Source of the DNA: Methanothrix harundinacea | Lineage (GTDB): Archaea; Halobacteriota; Methanosarcinia; Methanotrichales; Methanotrichaceae | DNA: 8,332 nucleotides | Assembly (NCBI GenBank): GCA_002502785.1 | Contig: DAQG01000105.1 | Span: 1-8,332, forward strand | Reading direction: 5' to 3' | In this document: piece after piece, positions 1-5,917 of the stretch | Position numbering within the stretch: the stretch's first letter is position 1 | Layout: each line of letters begins with the position of its first letter | The notes under the pieces: generated by a model | Told to the model about the DNA's origin: nothing | The model's input: only the letters and a program-made list of their open reading frames with translations | Databases searched by the model: none | Translations under genes and position numbers: made by a program

Positions 1-48
1 TCTACGGGTTATGAGCCCGTCGGGATTTCCTGACTACCCCACCCCGCT
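1..48 (-). tRNA. Initiator tRNA-Met (anticodon CAT), 3' part cut off by the window edge
   Basis: Read on the minus strand from position 48, the sequence starts AGCGGGG (acceptor strand), then T8, a D-arm with GGGG...AGTCAGG...CCC, an anticodon stem ACGGG/CCCGT, and the loop CTCATAA with anticodon CAT. Three consecutive G:C pairs at the base of the anticodon stem (GGG against CCC) and A at position 1 are marks of archaeal initiator rather than elongator tRNA-Met. Only about 48 nt are present; the T-arm and 3' acceptor strand lie to the left of the window. The RNA carries the first methionine to the ribosome, delivered by aIF2, whose gamma subunit is encoded further right in this window. I see no intron in the part present. 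Confidence 0.93.
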
Positions 49-90
49 GCGTCGGGTTTGAGCACGACACACTCCAACTCCGCTCCAATC

Positions 91-98
91 ATATAAAG
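91..98 (-). promoter_or_regulatory. Candidate TATA box for the initiator tRNA gene
   Basis: On the minus strand this reads CTTTATAT, close to the archaeal box A consensus. Transcription would start about 25 nt downstream, near position 68-70, giving a leader of about 20 nt before the tRNA 5' end at 48. Position and sequence fit; the start site is inferred. Confidence 0.55.
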
Positions 99-200
99 CT
101 TGTGCATCCTGCGGGTCGGAAGGCTAGTTCATCGTTGGGCGCTCGTTCCGGATTCCTCCAGTCTTCCGGCTTAAAAGTGATTGGAAGAGACATAGAATGG

Positions 201-258
201 GCCTCAGGTGAGGCGCGATCGTGGAGATCAGCGCCTCTGGCCTTTTCGTTGGGAAAAG
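201..258. repeat. Cluster of overlapping inverted repeats in the 3' flank of the ADH synthase gene
   Basis: Three hairpin-forming repeats lie within 58 nt of the 260-nt gap between the ADH synthase gene and the tRNA. Positions 201-206 pair with 209-214 (GCCTCA/TGAGGC). Positions 210-216 pair with 231-237 (GAGGCGC/GCGCCTC), extended inward by GATC/GATC at 217-220 and 226-229 with one bulged A. Positions 242-247 pair with 253-258 (CTTTTC/GAAAAG). The first two share bases 210-214 and exclude each other. Neither strand has a long T-run after the stems, so this is not a textbook terminator. It may be a structured 3' UTR or small RNA. The rest of 49-308 holds no convincing gene. Confidence 0.5.
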
Positions 259-308
259 AGGAGGGAACTTGAATTGATGCACAACTCTGTTCTGCACCCC
301 TGGCAACT

Positions 309-1106
309 TCACTTCAGAATCTCCATCGCCTCTTCGACGCTCTTGTCGTGGTGGACGATGGCGGCGATGGCTCTGGTCATCTTCGTCGGGTTCTCGTGCT
401 GGAAGACGTTCCTGCCTATGGCAACGCCCCGGCCCCCGGCATCGATGGCCCCTCGGATCATCTCCAGAAACTCCTCGTCGGTCTCGGTCTTGGGCCCGCC
501 GGCTATCACCACAGGAACCGGACTGCCCGCCACCACTTCCTTGAAGGTCTCTGGATCGCCGGTGTAGTTCGTCTTGATTATGTCGGCTCCAAGCTCTGCA
601 CCGGCCCGGGCGGCGAGAGCCACCACGTCGAGGCCGTTGGGATCTGTGATCTTGTCGCCTCGCGGGTACATCATGGCGATGAGGGGCATACCCCAGAAGT
701 CGCATCTTTCGGCGACGCTTCCGAGCTTCTTGAGCTGATCGGCCTCGGTCTCGGACCCTATATTTATGTGGACGGACACTGCGTCGGCCCCCATCTTCAG
801 GGCCTCTTCCACCTGGCAGACCTGAACCTTGTTGTTGGGGTCTGGGCCGAGGGCGGTGCTGGCGCTCATGTGGACGATAAGGCCGATGTCGCTTCCGTAG
901 CCCCGGTGACCGTGCTTCACCATCCCCTTCTGCTGGAGGACGGCGTTTGCTCCCCCCTCGGCCACTTTGTCCACCATAAGAGAGAGGTTCACCAACCCCT
1001 TGACCGGGCCTACGGATATCCCGTGGTCCATGGGGATGATGACTGTGTTTCCGCTTTTCCTATCGATTATCCTCTCCACCCGCACCCTTTTGCCAATCTC
1101 GCTCAA
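309..1106 (-). CDS. 2-amino-3,7-dideoxy-D-threo-hept-6-ulosonate (ADH) synthase, class I aldolase-like
   Basis: This 265-residue protein belongs to the FbaB/ADH synthase family (MJ0400 type). In methanogens that enzyme condenses L-aspartate semialdehyde with 6-deoxy-5-ketofructose 1-phosphate, the first step of the archaeal route to 3-dehydroquinate and aromatic amino acids. Visible family features are PMDHG with Asp27, AMMYPRG with Tyr147, IIKTNYTG with the probable Schiff-base Lys178, and phosphate-binding loops IAGGPK (about 201-206) and GVAIGRNVFQ (about 227-236). Length is normal for a single TIM barrel. The start is TTG at 1106, chosen because AAGGAGAT (1113-1120 on the minus strand) lies about 6 nt upstream. 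The usual partner, 3-dehydroquinate synthase II, is not next to it here. A fructose-bisphosphate aldolase annotation is the main alternative; the conserved residues do not fully separate the two activities. Confidence 0.9.
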   Translation of the reverse strand: MSEIGKRVRVERIIDRKSGNTVIIPMDHGISVGPVKGLVNLSLMVDKVAEGGANAVLQQKGMVKHGHRGYGSDIGLIVHMSASTALGPDPNNKVQVCQVEEALKMGADAVSVHINIGSETEADQLKKLGSVAERCDFWGMPLIAMMYPRGDKITDPNGLDVVALAARAGAELGADIIKTNYTGDPETFKEVVAGSPVPVVIAGGPKTETDEEFLEMIRGAIDAGGRGVAIGRNVFQHENPTKMTRAIAAIVHHDKSVEEAMEILK

Positions 1107-1150
1107 TTCCGAATCTCCTTCGTGTTAACATGGCTCACGATAGCATATGT

Positions 1151-1160
1151 CATATATAAG
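1151..1160 (-). promoter_or_regulatory. Candidate TATA box for the ADH synthase gene
   Basis: The minus strand reads CTTATATATG, a strong archaeal TATA match. A start about 25 nt downstream (near 1128-1131) would leave a leader of roughly 25 nt that includes the ribosome binding site. It sits about 14 nt from the TATA element of the divergent rightward unit. Confidence 0.6.
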
Positions 1161-1173
1161 GCTGACGCCGTGC

Positions 1174-1186
1174 TATTTATTTATAA
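1174..1186 (+). promoter_or_regulatory. Candidate TATA box for the PC4-like gene
   Basis: The AT-rich element TATTTATTTATAA lies 33-45 nt upstream of the TTG start at 1219. The predicted transcription start near 1205-1209 gives a very short leader, with the weak GGAG at 1207-1210 at or near its 5' end. Confidence 0.5.
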
Positions 1187-1218
1187 CTTGACGCACTAGA
1201 TCGCTCGGAGCTGATACT

Positions 1219-1443
1219 TTGGAGCAGGAGTTCGGCAGAATCAAAAAGAGCGAGACGACGGAGCTTGTCGTCCGAAGGACCGAGTTTCGAGGCTCTGCGG
1301 GGATCGACATCAGGGAGTACGTCACCAGCGAGAGGTACACCGGCTGGTCGAAGAACGGCATCAGGATACCAGTGAACCAGTGGCGATCCTTCAAGGAGAT
1401 CCTGGAGAAGATAGAAGTTTCTGAGGGAGTGGGAGACGATTAA
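1219..1443 (+). CDS. PC4/Sub1-like single-stranded-DNA-binding transcription cofactor
   Basis: This 74-residue protein looks like a stand-alone PC4 (p15/Sub1) domain. The strongest sign is IDIREY (29-34), which from memory matches the core of human PC4, followed by GWSKNGIRIPVNQW (42-55), corresponding to the PC4 pattern of a charged turn, GI-S/R and NxxQW, and then a C-terminal amphipathic helix (SFKEILEKI, 57-65). PC4 proteins bind single-stranded DNA as dimers and act in transcription and genome maintenance; the archaeal role is largely uncharacterised. The first 15 residues are charged and outside the fold. The start is TTG at 1219 with GGAG at 1207-1210, 8 nt upstream. The 3' end overlaps the open frame of the next gene, so the two are probably translated together. 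Confidence 0.78.
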   Translation: MEQEFGRIKKSETTELVVRRTEFRGSAGIDIREYVTSERYTGWSKNGIRIPVNQWRSFKEILEKIEVSEGVGDD

Positions 1444-1498
1444 TCGGGGCGGCTTCGAGCGGGAGTACAGGTCCTGGCTCGTCTCTGTAGCAAAGGAC

Positions 1499-2245
1499 GT
1501 GGCCCATCAGCTGGCCGAAGCCAACCCGAGAGAGCGCGACCGCATCCTCCAGAGGTATCGTGAGATGGAGGATCCCCACAGGGTATTTCACCCCCTGTCA
1601 GATCGGGACCGAATCATGGACCTCGGGGGCGAGGAGGCCGATGGGTACATACTGGTGGAGACAGAGGCCATGACCTTCTTTCCCTCGATCGATTCATCGA
1701 ATCCTGGGGCTCTCGACTTCGCTGTTGCGATGAACCGACGCTATTACTATCGGGGTCTGTGGTTCTCCATCATATCCCTGAACTCTGAATATTTAAAGCG
1801 GGTTTCAGACAGGATATTAGCCTACGCTCTCGAGCACGAGTTCGAGATGGGGCGGCTCTATCAGGAGGCTTTCCAGGAGATGAGAAAGCTATCCCCCGGA
1901 GAGAAGCTCGAGATCAGCCAGCTGGCCCACCAGACCTCGGTAAAGAAGACCAAAATATCCCTGGAAGATCTGATCGACGAGGAGAGGCTGATGCTGGCCC
2001 TATCCGAATCCCAGCCCATCATCCCCAAACCCTACGCTGAGACGGCTCTTCTCACCTACCTCGAGGACTACTTCCCGGATCTCGAAAAGTTCGGCACCAA
2101 AAGCGAAGATGCAGAGGAGGACGCCTTCGGGGCCGAGCTGTACGACGAGTTCGAGGGGTGGTCCGAGTTTTCCACCCAGTCTTACCGCCTTTTTGTGAGG
2201 GAGGCCGCCTTGGGAGTGAGCGAAGCCTATAGGGGATACGTCTGA
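1499..2245 (+). CDS. Conserved-looking protein of unknown function, partner of the PC4-like gene
   Basis: I do not recognise a family. From GTG 1499 the protein is 248 residues, acidic and soluble, with no signal peptide or membrane segment. The N-terminal part is helical and charged (1-45); the middle is mixed and aromatic-rich (RYYYRGLWFSII, 81-92); a helix ALEHEFEMGRLYQEAF (110-125) precedes a Lys/Glu-rich stretch; an acidic linker (about 201-219) leads to a C-terminal helix. HEFEM is not an HEXXH zinc site. The GTG has only a poor binding site (AAGGA too close). The same frame stays open upstream to 1415, where a TAG precedes it, with GC-rich third positions and no ATG, GTG or TTG codon. 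The true start may therefore be a rare ATT at 1439 or CTG at 1421, overlapping the PC4-like gene; a frameshift joining the two is the other possibility. Confidence 0.7.
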   Translation: MAHQLAEANPRERDRILQRYREMEDPHRVFHPLSDRDRIMDLGGEEADGYILVETEAMTFFPSIDSSNPGALDFAVAMNRRYYYRGLWFSIISLNSEYLKRVSDRILAYALEHEFEMGRLYQEAFQEMRKLSPGEKLEISQLAHQTSVKKTKISLEDLIDEERLMLALSESQPIIPKPYAETALLTYLEDYFPDLEKFGTKSEDAEEDAFGAELYDEFEGWSEFSTQSYRLFVREAALGVSEAYRGYV

Positions 2246-2334
2246 CCGATCTCGTGCATCTTATCCTGGCGCGTCTGATATTTCTTATCCGTCTGATTCG
2301 CCCCTTTCTCTTAACCGCATCTCATACCACCCAA

Positions 2335-2344
2335 TTTTTTCTTT
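2335..2344 (+). terminator. T-rich transcription terminator after the PC4-like unit
   Basis: TTTTTTCTTT lies about 90 nt after the stop at 2245 and upstream of the next promoter. Archaeal RNA polymerase terminates at T-tracts without needing a hairpin, so this fits an end of the rightward unit. A weak stem (CAGCC 2348-2352 with GGCTG 2368-2372) follows it. The remainder of 2246-2479 shows no gene. Confidence 0.5.
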
Positions 2345-2422
2345 GAGCAGCCAGAGCTTCCGCTTCGGGCTGGAGCATCCGAAATTGAGCCAGAAAAGGG
2401 ACTTCGCGTTGAGTCCTGAGCA

Positions 2423-2431
2423 TTTATATAG
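2423..2431 (+). promoter_or_regulatory. TATA box for the aIF2 gamma operon
   Basis: TTTATATAG is a near-consensus archaeal TATA box. Its centre lies about 53 nt upstream of the TTG start at 2480. Transcription would begin near 2451-2455, leaving a leader of 25-30 nt that contains AGAGGAGA at 2465-2472. Confidence 0.65.
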
Positions 2432-2479
2432 TAGTCATTCCCAGTTAGTTGCCATCAAGATCATCAGAGGAGACCCGAT

Positions 2480-3730
2480 TTGCCCAGTGAATCCAATCCG
2501 TCTAAAAAACCGGCCGTGAACATAGGCATGGTGGGCCATGTCGACCACGGCAAAACGACCCTGGTAAGAGCCCTTTCAGGGGTGTGGACCGACCAGCATA
2601 GCGAGGAGATAAAGAGGGGCATCTCCATTAGGCTCGGTTACGCCGACGCGACCTTCAGAAAATGTCCAAACTGCCCCGAGCCGGAAGCTTACACCGTGGA
2701 GGAAACCTGTCCTGCTTGCGGATCGCCCAGCGAAGTCCTCAGGACAGTATCTTTCGTCGACTCTCCAGGTCACGAGACCCTGATGGCGACGATGCTCTCG
2801 GGCGCCGCCATCATGGACGGTGCCGTCCTGATAATCGCTGCCAGTGAGCCCTGTCCTCAGCCCCAGACCAAGGAACACCTCATGGCCCTAGACATAACCG
2901 GCGTCGACAAGATAGTGATAGTTCAGAACAAGATCGATCTCGTCTCCAGGGACAGGTTAATCGAGCACTACAACGAGATCAAGAAGTTCGTCAAGGGAAC
3001 CGTCGCTGAGAACGCTCCGATCGTTCCGATATCAGCCCAGCAGAACGTGAACATCGATATGGTGATCCAGGCGATCGAGGAGACGATCCCCACGCCGGAA
3101 AGGGACATGGAAAAGCCAGCCCTGCTCCAGATCGCCAGGTCTTTCGACGTCAACCGTCCCGGAACCCTGCCGGAGAAGATCGTCGGCGGAGTTATCGGAG
3201 GTACCCTCACCCAGGGGGTGCTCAAACCCGGTGATCCTCTTGAGATCAAGCCGGGGAGGTCTGTGGAGTCGGAGGGGAGAAAGCAGTGGGTTCCCATCAG
3301 CACCAAGGTAACGGCACTGATGGCTGGCGGTGGATCCCAGGAAGAGGTCACCCCCGGCGGTTTGATCGGGGTTGGAACTCAACTCGATCCGACCCTAACC
3401 AAGAGCGACATTTTGGTGGGCCAGGTAGCGGGAGAGCCGGGGACCCTTCCACCTGTATGGAACTCTTTCACCATGAAGATAAGGCTCCTGGAAAGAGTTG
3501 TGGGCGCTATGGACGAGGCCGATGTCGAGCCGATCCACACCAGCGAACCCTTGATGCTGAACGTCGGCACCGCCACCACCGTCGGAGTCGTCTCCAGCGC
3601 GAGGGAAGGCGGCATGGTGGAAGTCCAGCTGAGAAGGCCGGTCTGCGCCGCCGTGGGCGACAGGGTTGCCGTGAGCAGGCGGATAGGTGCACGGTGGCGT
3701 CTGATCGGCGTTGGCACCATCAACAAATAA
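2480..3730 (+). CDS. eif2g: Translation initiation factor aIF2, gamma subunit (GTPase)
   Basis: This 416-residue protein is the GTP-binding core of aIF2, which brings Met-tRNAi to the small ribosomal subunit. The G domain shows G1 GHVDHGKT (19-26), the switch region KRGISIRLGYA (45-55), a four-cysteine zinc knuckle (Cys62, Cys65, Cys77, Cys80) typical of the gamma subunit, DSPGHE (94-99), NKID (150-153) and SAQQ (185-188). Two beta-barrel domains follow (about 210-416), with the EF-Tu-like arrangement. Length is normal. The start is TTG at 2480, supported by AGAGGAGA at 2465-2472; the next in-frame ATG (codon 17) would cut into the G1 strand. It is the first gene of the operon and has its own promoter. 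Confusion with EF-Tu or SelB is unlikely given the zinc knuckle and the neighbours. Confidence 0.97.
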   Translation: MPSESNPSKKPAVNIGMVGHVDHGKTTLVRALSGVWTDQHSEEIKRGISIRLGYADATFRKCPNCPEPEAYTVEETCPACGSPSEVLRTVSFVDSPGHETLMATMLSGAAIMDGAVLIIAASEPCPQPQTKEHLMALDITGVDKIVIVQNKIDLVSRDRLIEHYNEIKKFVKGTVAENAPIVPISAQQNVNIDMVIQAIEETIPTPERDMEKPALLQIARSFDVNRPGTLPEKIVGGVIGGTLTQGVLKPGDPLEIKPGRSVESEGRKQWVPISTKVTALMAGGGSQEEVTPGGLIGVGTQLDPTLTKSDILVGQVAGEPGTLPPVWNSFTMKIRLLERVVGAMDEADVEPIHTSEPLMLNVGTATTVGVVSSAREGGMVEVQLRRPVCAAVGDRVAVSRRIGARWRLIGVGTINK

Positions 3731-3783
3731 ATAAGTCTCTTGGCGTCTTTGGAGCCGTTTCTCGAAAGGGGTGTTTTAACCGC

Positions 3784-4173
3784 GTGAAGGTGCTCCTCGA
3801 CACTAACGCTCTCATGGTTCCCGGACAGTTTGGGCTTGACGTATTCGAAGAATTGGAACGTCTCGGCTATCACAGATTCCTGGTGCCGCGTCCCGTCCTC
3901 CGAGAGATTGAGGCTCTCGCCGGGCTTGCAGACTCCCGACGGGATCGGACCGCTGCAGGGATCGGCCTTAAATTGGTCAGCGGATGTGAGCTTGTTGAGG
4001 CCTCCGGCGAGGCGGACGATGTGCTCGTTGGCCTCGCCCTGGAAACGGGGGCCGCGGTCTTCACCAACGATAAGGAACTGAAGAAAAAGTTATCTACTAG
4101 AGGTGTTACCGTTATACACCTGCGCCAGAGACGATACCTGGAGATCGCAAGCGGAAGGAGTTCTGATGTATAA
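3784..4173 (+). CDS. PIN-domain ribonuclease, Fcf1/Utp24- or VapC9-like
   Basis: This 129-residue protein is essentially one PIN domain. The metal-binding acidic residues are visible in order: Asp6 in LLDTNAL, Glu41/Glu43 in VLREIEAL, Asp78/Asp79 in GEADDVLVG, and Asp96 in FTNDKELKK. The end RGVTVIHLRQRRYLE resembles archaeal COG1412 proteins, which are related to eukaryotic Fcf1, the nuclease that cuts pre-18S rRNA. Its place between aIF2 gamma and RNA polymerase subunits, with no antitoxin gene, favours an RNA-processing role over a toxin; this is inference. The start is GTG at 3784, with AAGGGGTG about 10 nt upstream. The frame is open far upstream inside the aIF2 gamma gene but that part is low-complexity shadow sequence. 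The 3' end overlaps rpo7 by 8 nt. Confidence 0.85.
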   Translation: MKVLLDTNALMVPGQFGLDVFEELERLGYHRFLVPRPVLREIEALAGLADSRRDRTAAGIGLKLVSGCELVEASGEADDVLVGLALETGAAVFTNDKELKKKLSTRGVTVIHLRQRRYLEIASGRSSDV

Positions 4174-4738
4174 GAAGATGAAGCTGGAGGGGATAGTCAG
4201 GATACCTCCTGGCCAGATGGGGGATCCCCTCGAAGACGCGGTGGAGATGGCGCTGCGCAACAAGTACGAGGCCAGGGTGGACAAGACCCTGGGCACCGTC
4301 GTCGCGGTGATGGGCGTGGACGATATCGGCGAAGGAAGGATTCTGGCAGGAGACGGAGCCGTCTATTACGATGCAACCTTCGATGCGATCGTCTTCAAGC
4401 CGGAGATGCAGGAGATCGTTGAGGGCGAAGTGGTTGAGATCGTGAAGTTCGGGGCCTTCATAGGGATCGGACCTTTCGACGGCCTGCTTCACGTAAGCCA
4501 GATCACCAACGAGTATATGTCATACGATGAGAAGAATGCGCGGCTCGCGAGCAAAGATTCGAACAAGTCCCTGGGCGAGGGCGACAGGGTACGCGCCAGG
4601 ATCATCGCCATCATCCTCAACGAGAAAGAGCCCAGAGAGAGCAAGATCGGCCTCACCATGAGGCAGACCGGCCTAGGAAAGCTCGAGTGGCTGGAGGCCG
4701 CTCGGCGAAGGGAAGAGGCAGAGGTTGAATTGAAATGA
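4166..4738 (+). CDS. rpoE1: DNA-directed RNA polymerase subunit Rpo7 (E')
   Basis: This 190-residue protein is the archaeal counterpart of eukaryotic Rpb7. With Rpo4 it forms the stalk of RNA polymerase, which helps open the promoter and binds emerging RNA. The N-terminal tip domain begins MYKKMKLEGIVRIPPGQMG, a family signature, and spans about residues 1-80. An S1/OB RNA-binding domain follows (about 82-165), including EIVKFGAFIGIGPFDGLLHVS and KIGLTMRQ. A charged helix forms the C-terminus. The ATG at 4166 is chosen over an in-frame ATG at 4178 because family members start MYK and GGAAGGAG (4153-4160) lies 5 nt upstream. It overlaps the PIN gene by 8 nt and spt4 by 4 nt, which points to coupled translation. 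Rpo4 is not in the window. Confidence 0.96.
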   Translation: MYKKMKLEGIVRIPPGQMGDPLEDAVEMALRNKYEARVDKTLGTVVAVMGVDDIGEGRILAGDGAVYYDATFDAIVFKPEMQEIVEGEVVEIVKFGAFIGIGPFDGLLHVSQITNEYMSYDEKNARLASKDSNKSLGEGDRVRARIIAIILNEKEPRESKIGLTMRQTGLGKLEWLEAARRREEAEVELK

Positions 4739-4920
4739 CCGAACAGGCTTGCAGGGAGTGCCACAGGATAATAGAGGGTCTGGTCTGCCCCACCTGCGGT
4801 TCGTCTTCCCTGAGCAAGGACTGGAGCGGTTACGTCGTGATTATTGACCCAAAAGAGTCTGAGGTTGCAAAGAAGCTGGGGATAACCCTTCCAGGAAGGT
4901 ACGCCCTGAAGGTGCGATAA
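4735..4920 (+). CDS. spt4: Transcription elongation factor Spt4 (RNA polymerase subunit E'')
   Basis: This 61-residue zinc protein pairs with Spt5 (NusG) to clamp RNA polymerase and raise processivity. Four cysteines form the zinc site: Cys6 and Cys9 in ACRECHR, Cys18 and Cys21 in VCPTCGS. SKDWSGYVVIIDPKESEVAKKLGI (27-50) matches the Spt4 core, with the acidic strand that contacts the Spt5 NGN domain. Length is normal for archaea. It starts in an ATGA overlap with the rpo7 stop and ends 1 nt before the next start. Spt5 is not encoded here. The older name rpoE2 refers to the same protein. Confidence 0.94.
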   Translation: MTEQACRECHRIIEGLVCPTCGSSSLSKDWSGYVVIIDPKESEVAKKLGITLPGRYALKVR

Positions 4921-4921
4921 C

Positions 4922-5458
4922 TTGAAAATCTTGCGTCTTCCCGAGGAGCTCCGTTCCGAGCTCAAGCCCCCCCTGGGCAGGCTCTACAGAGGACGGGGCC
5001 AAGAGTGCATAGTTCCCATGCAGGATCTGCTTGCTCCAGCGCCGAAGGTGATCGCGGTGGGCGACGTCACCACCTTTTGCCTTTTGTCCTCTTCCGGCAG
5101 AAAGCCCGACATATGCATCGTGGACAACAAGACAAAAAGGATGCCGGTGCCCGATCACGTTCAGCAGGGCATAGGTGAGCTCGACGAGTACGAGAGGATC
5201 GAGGTGTATAACCCCGCGGCAACCCTCACCCAGGAGCTCGTCGACGTGATAAAGGACCATTTGGCCGACGACAGAAGGGTTAAGATCGTCGTCGACGGCG
5301 AGGAGGATCTCGCCACGTTGCCCGCCATACTCTACGCGCCCCTGGGCTCGACGGTTGTCTACGGCCAGCCCAACGAGGGGAGCGTCGCTGTGGTGGTCAC
5401 CCCCGAGAGAAAGGAATACGCCAAGAGCATAATGGACAAGATGATTGTGGAGGATTGA
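4922..5458 (+). CDS. GTP-dependent dephospho-CoA kinase (DUF359 family)
   Basis: This 178-residue protein belongs to the archaeal DUF359 family, whose Thermococcus member was shown to phosphorylate dephospho-CoA with GTP, the last step of coenzyme A synthesis. It is unrelated to bacterial CoaE. Conserved blocks visible are VGDVTT (46-51), VDNKTKR (67-73), VDGEEDLATLPA (124-135) and YGQPNEGSV (147-155). There is no P-loop, as expected. The start is TTG at 4922, 1 nt after the spt4 stop, with AAGGTG at about 4907-4912 as a weak binding site. It is a metabolic gene inside a transcription and translation operon, an arrangement that recurs in euryarchaea. Its stop lies 1 nt before the S24e start. 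Confidence 0.92.
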   Translation: MKILRLPEELRSELKPPLGRLYRGRGQECIVPMQDLLAPAPKVIAVGDVTTFCLLSSSGRKPDICIVDNKTKRMPVPDHVQQGIGELDEYERIEVYNPAATLTQELVDVIKDHLADDRRVKIVVDGEEDLATLPAILYAPLGSTVVYGQPNEGSVAVVVTPERKEYAKSIMDKMIVED

Positions 5459-5459
5459 G

Positions 5460-5765
5460 ATGGAAATTAAGGTCATCGAAGAGAAAGAGAACCCGATTTT
5501 GAATCGGAGAGAGGTCAAGTTCGTCGTCGAGCACGATGGGCCCACGCCCTCCAGAAAGAGCATCGTAGAGAAGATCGCCGCCACCATGAACTCCAAGGTC
5601 GGCCTTGTGATGGTGGACAGCCTAAAGTCTGAGTTCGGTAAGCGCGAGACGGTGGGATACGCCAAGATCTACGAAACCGAAGAGAGGGCAAAAGAGGTCG
5701 AGAGGGCTCACGTCATAGCGAGGAACGTGCCCGCGCCGGCCGCCGAGGCAGAGGAGTCGAGTTAG
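5460..5765 (+). CDS. rps24e: Small-subunit ribosomal protein S24e (eS24)
   Basis: This 101-residue protein is the archaeal and eukaryotic small-subunit protein eS24. It starts MEIKVIEEKENPILNRREV, the family's opening strand and turn, followed by the helix PTPSRKSIVEKIAA (28-41), the strand KVGLVMVDSLKSEFGKRET (46-64) and GYAKIYET (67-74), then a basic/acidic helix. The C-terminal tail is Ala/Pro/Glu-rich and probably disordered. The ATG at 5460 is preferred over GTG 5445 because GGAGG (5449-5453) lies 6 nt upstream and family members begin near MEI. The gene starts 1 nt after the kinase stop and abuts S27ae with no gap. Confidence 0.96.
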   Translation: MEIKVIEEKENPILNRREVKFVVEHDGPTPSRKSIVEKIAATMNSKVGLVMVDSLKSEFGKRETVGYAKIYETEERAKEVERAHVIARNVPAPAAEAEESS

Positions 5766-5915
5766 ATGGCGGTCAACGAGTTTTATGAGGTCAGCGGCGA
5801 GGCTATAAAGAGGAACAAGCAGATCTGTCCCCGATGCGGAAACGGGGTATTCCTCGGAGAGCATAAGGACCGGCTGGCCTGTGGAAAGTGCGGATATACC
5901 GAGTTCAAGAAGTGA
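5766..5915 (+). CDS. rps27ae: Small-subunit ribosomal protein S27ae (eS31), zinc-binding
   Basis: A 49-residue protein starts with the ATG directly after the S24e stop and ends at TGA 5913-5915. It has four cysteines in two CxxC pairs, Cys21/Cys24 (ICPRCGNG) and Cys39/Cys42 (ACGKCGYTEF), which bind zinc. The spacing and the ending GYTEFKK match archaeal S27ae, the part that in eukaryotes is made as a fusion to ubiquitin; there is no ubiquitin domain here, as normal for archaea. GAGGAG at 5751-5756 lies 9 nt upstream of the start. It is the last gene of the operon, followed by TTTTCT at 5918-5923. Confidence 0.95.
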   Translation: MAVNEFYEVSGEAIKRNKQICPRCGNGVFLGEHKDRLACGKCGYTEFKK

Positions 5916-5917
5916 GC

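Noticed and set aside
348..1199. Long plus-strand open frame opposite the ADH synthase gene
   Set aside because: It is fully antisense to a gene with clear catalytic motifs. High GC at third positions opens antisense frames, and its product shows no domain.
1609..1870. HEFEM in the unknown protein as a metalloprotease site
   Set aside because: The HEXXH pattern is not met, and no further metal ligands are evident.
3286..3783. Possible N-terminal extension of the PIN protein into the aIF2 gamma gene
   Set aside because: The frame is open but encodes Arg/Gly/His-rich shadow sequence. The PIN domain begins exactly at GTG 3784 with the expected first strand and Asp6.
5445..5462. GTG 5445 as the start of S24e
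   Set aside because: The ATG at 5460 has a well-spaced GGAGG and matches the family's N-terminus; the GTG would add five residues and overlap the kinase gene.
4841..5665. Minus-strand open frame of 274 codons across spt4, the CoA kinase and S24e
   Set aside because: It is antisense to three recognised genes, with no recognisable family and no promoter or binding site.
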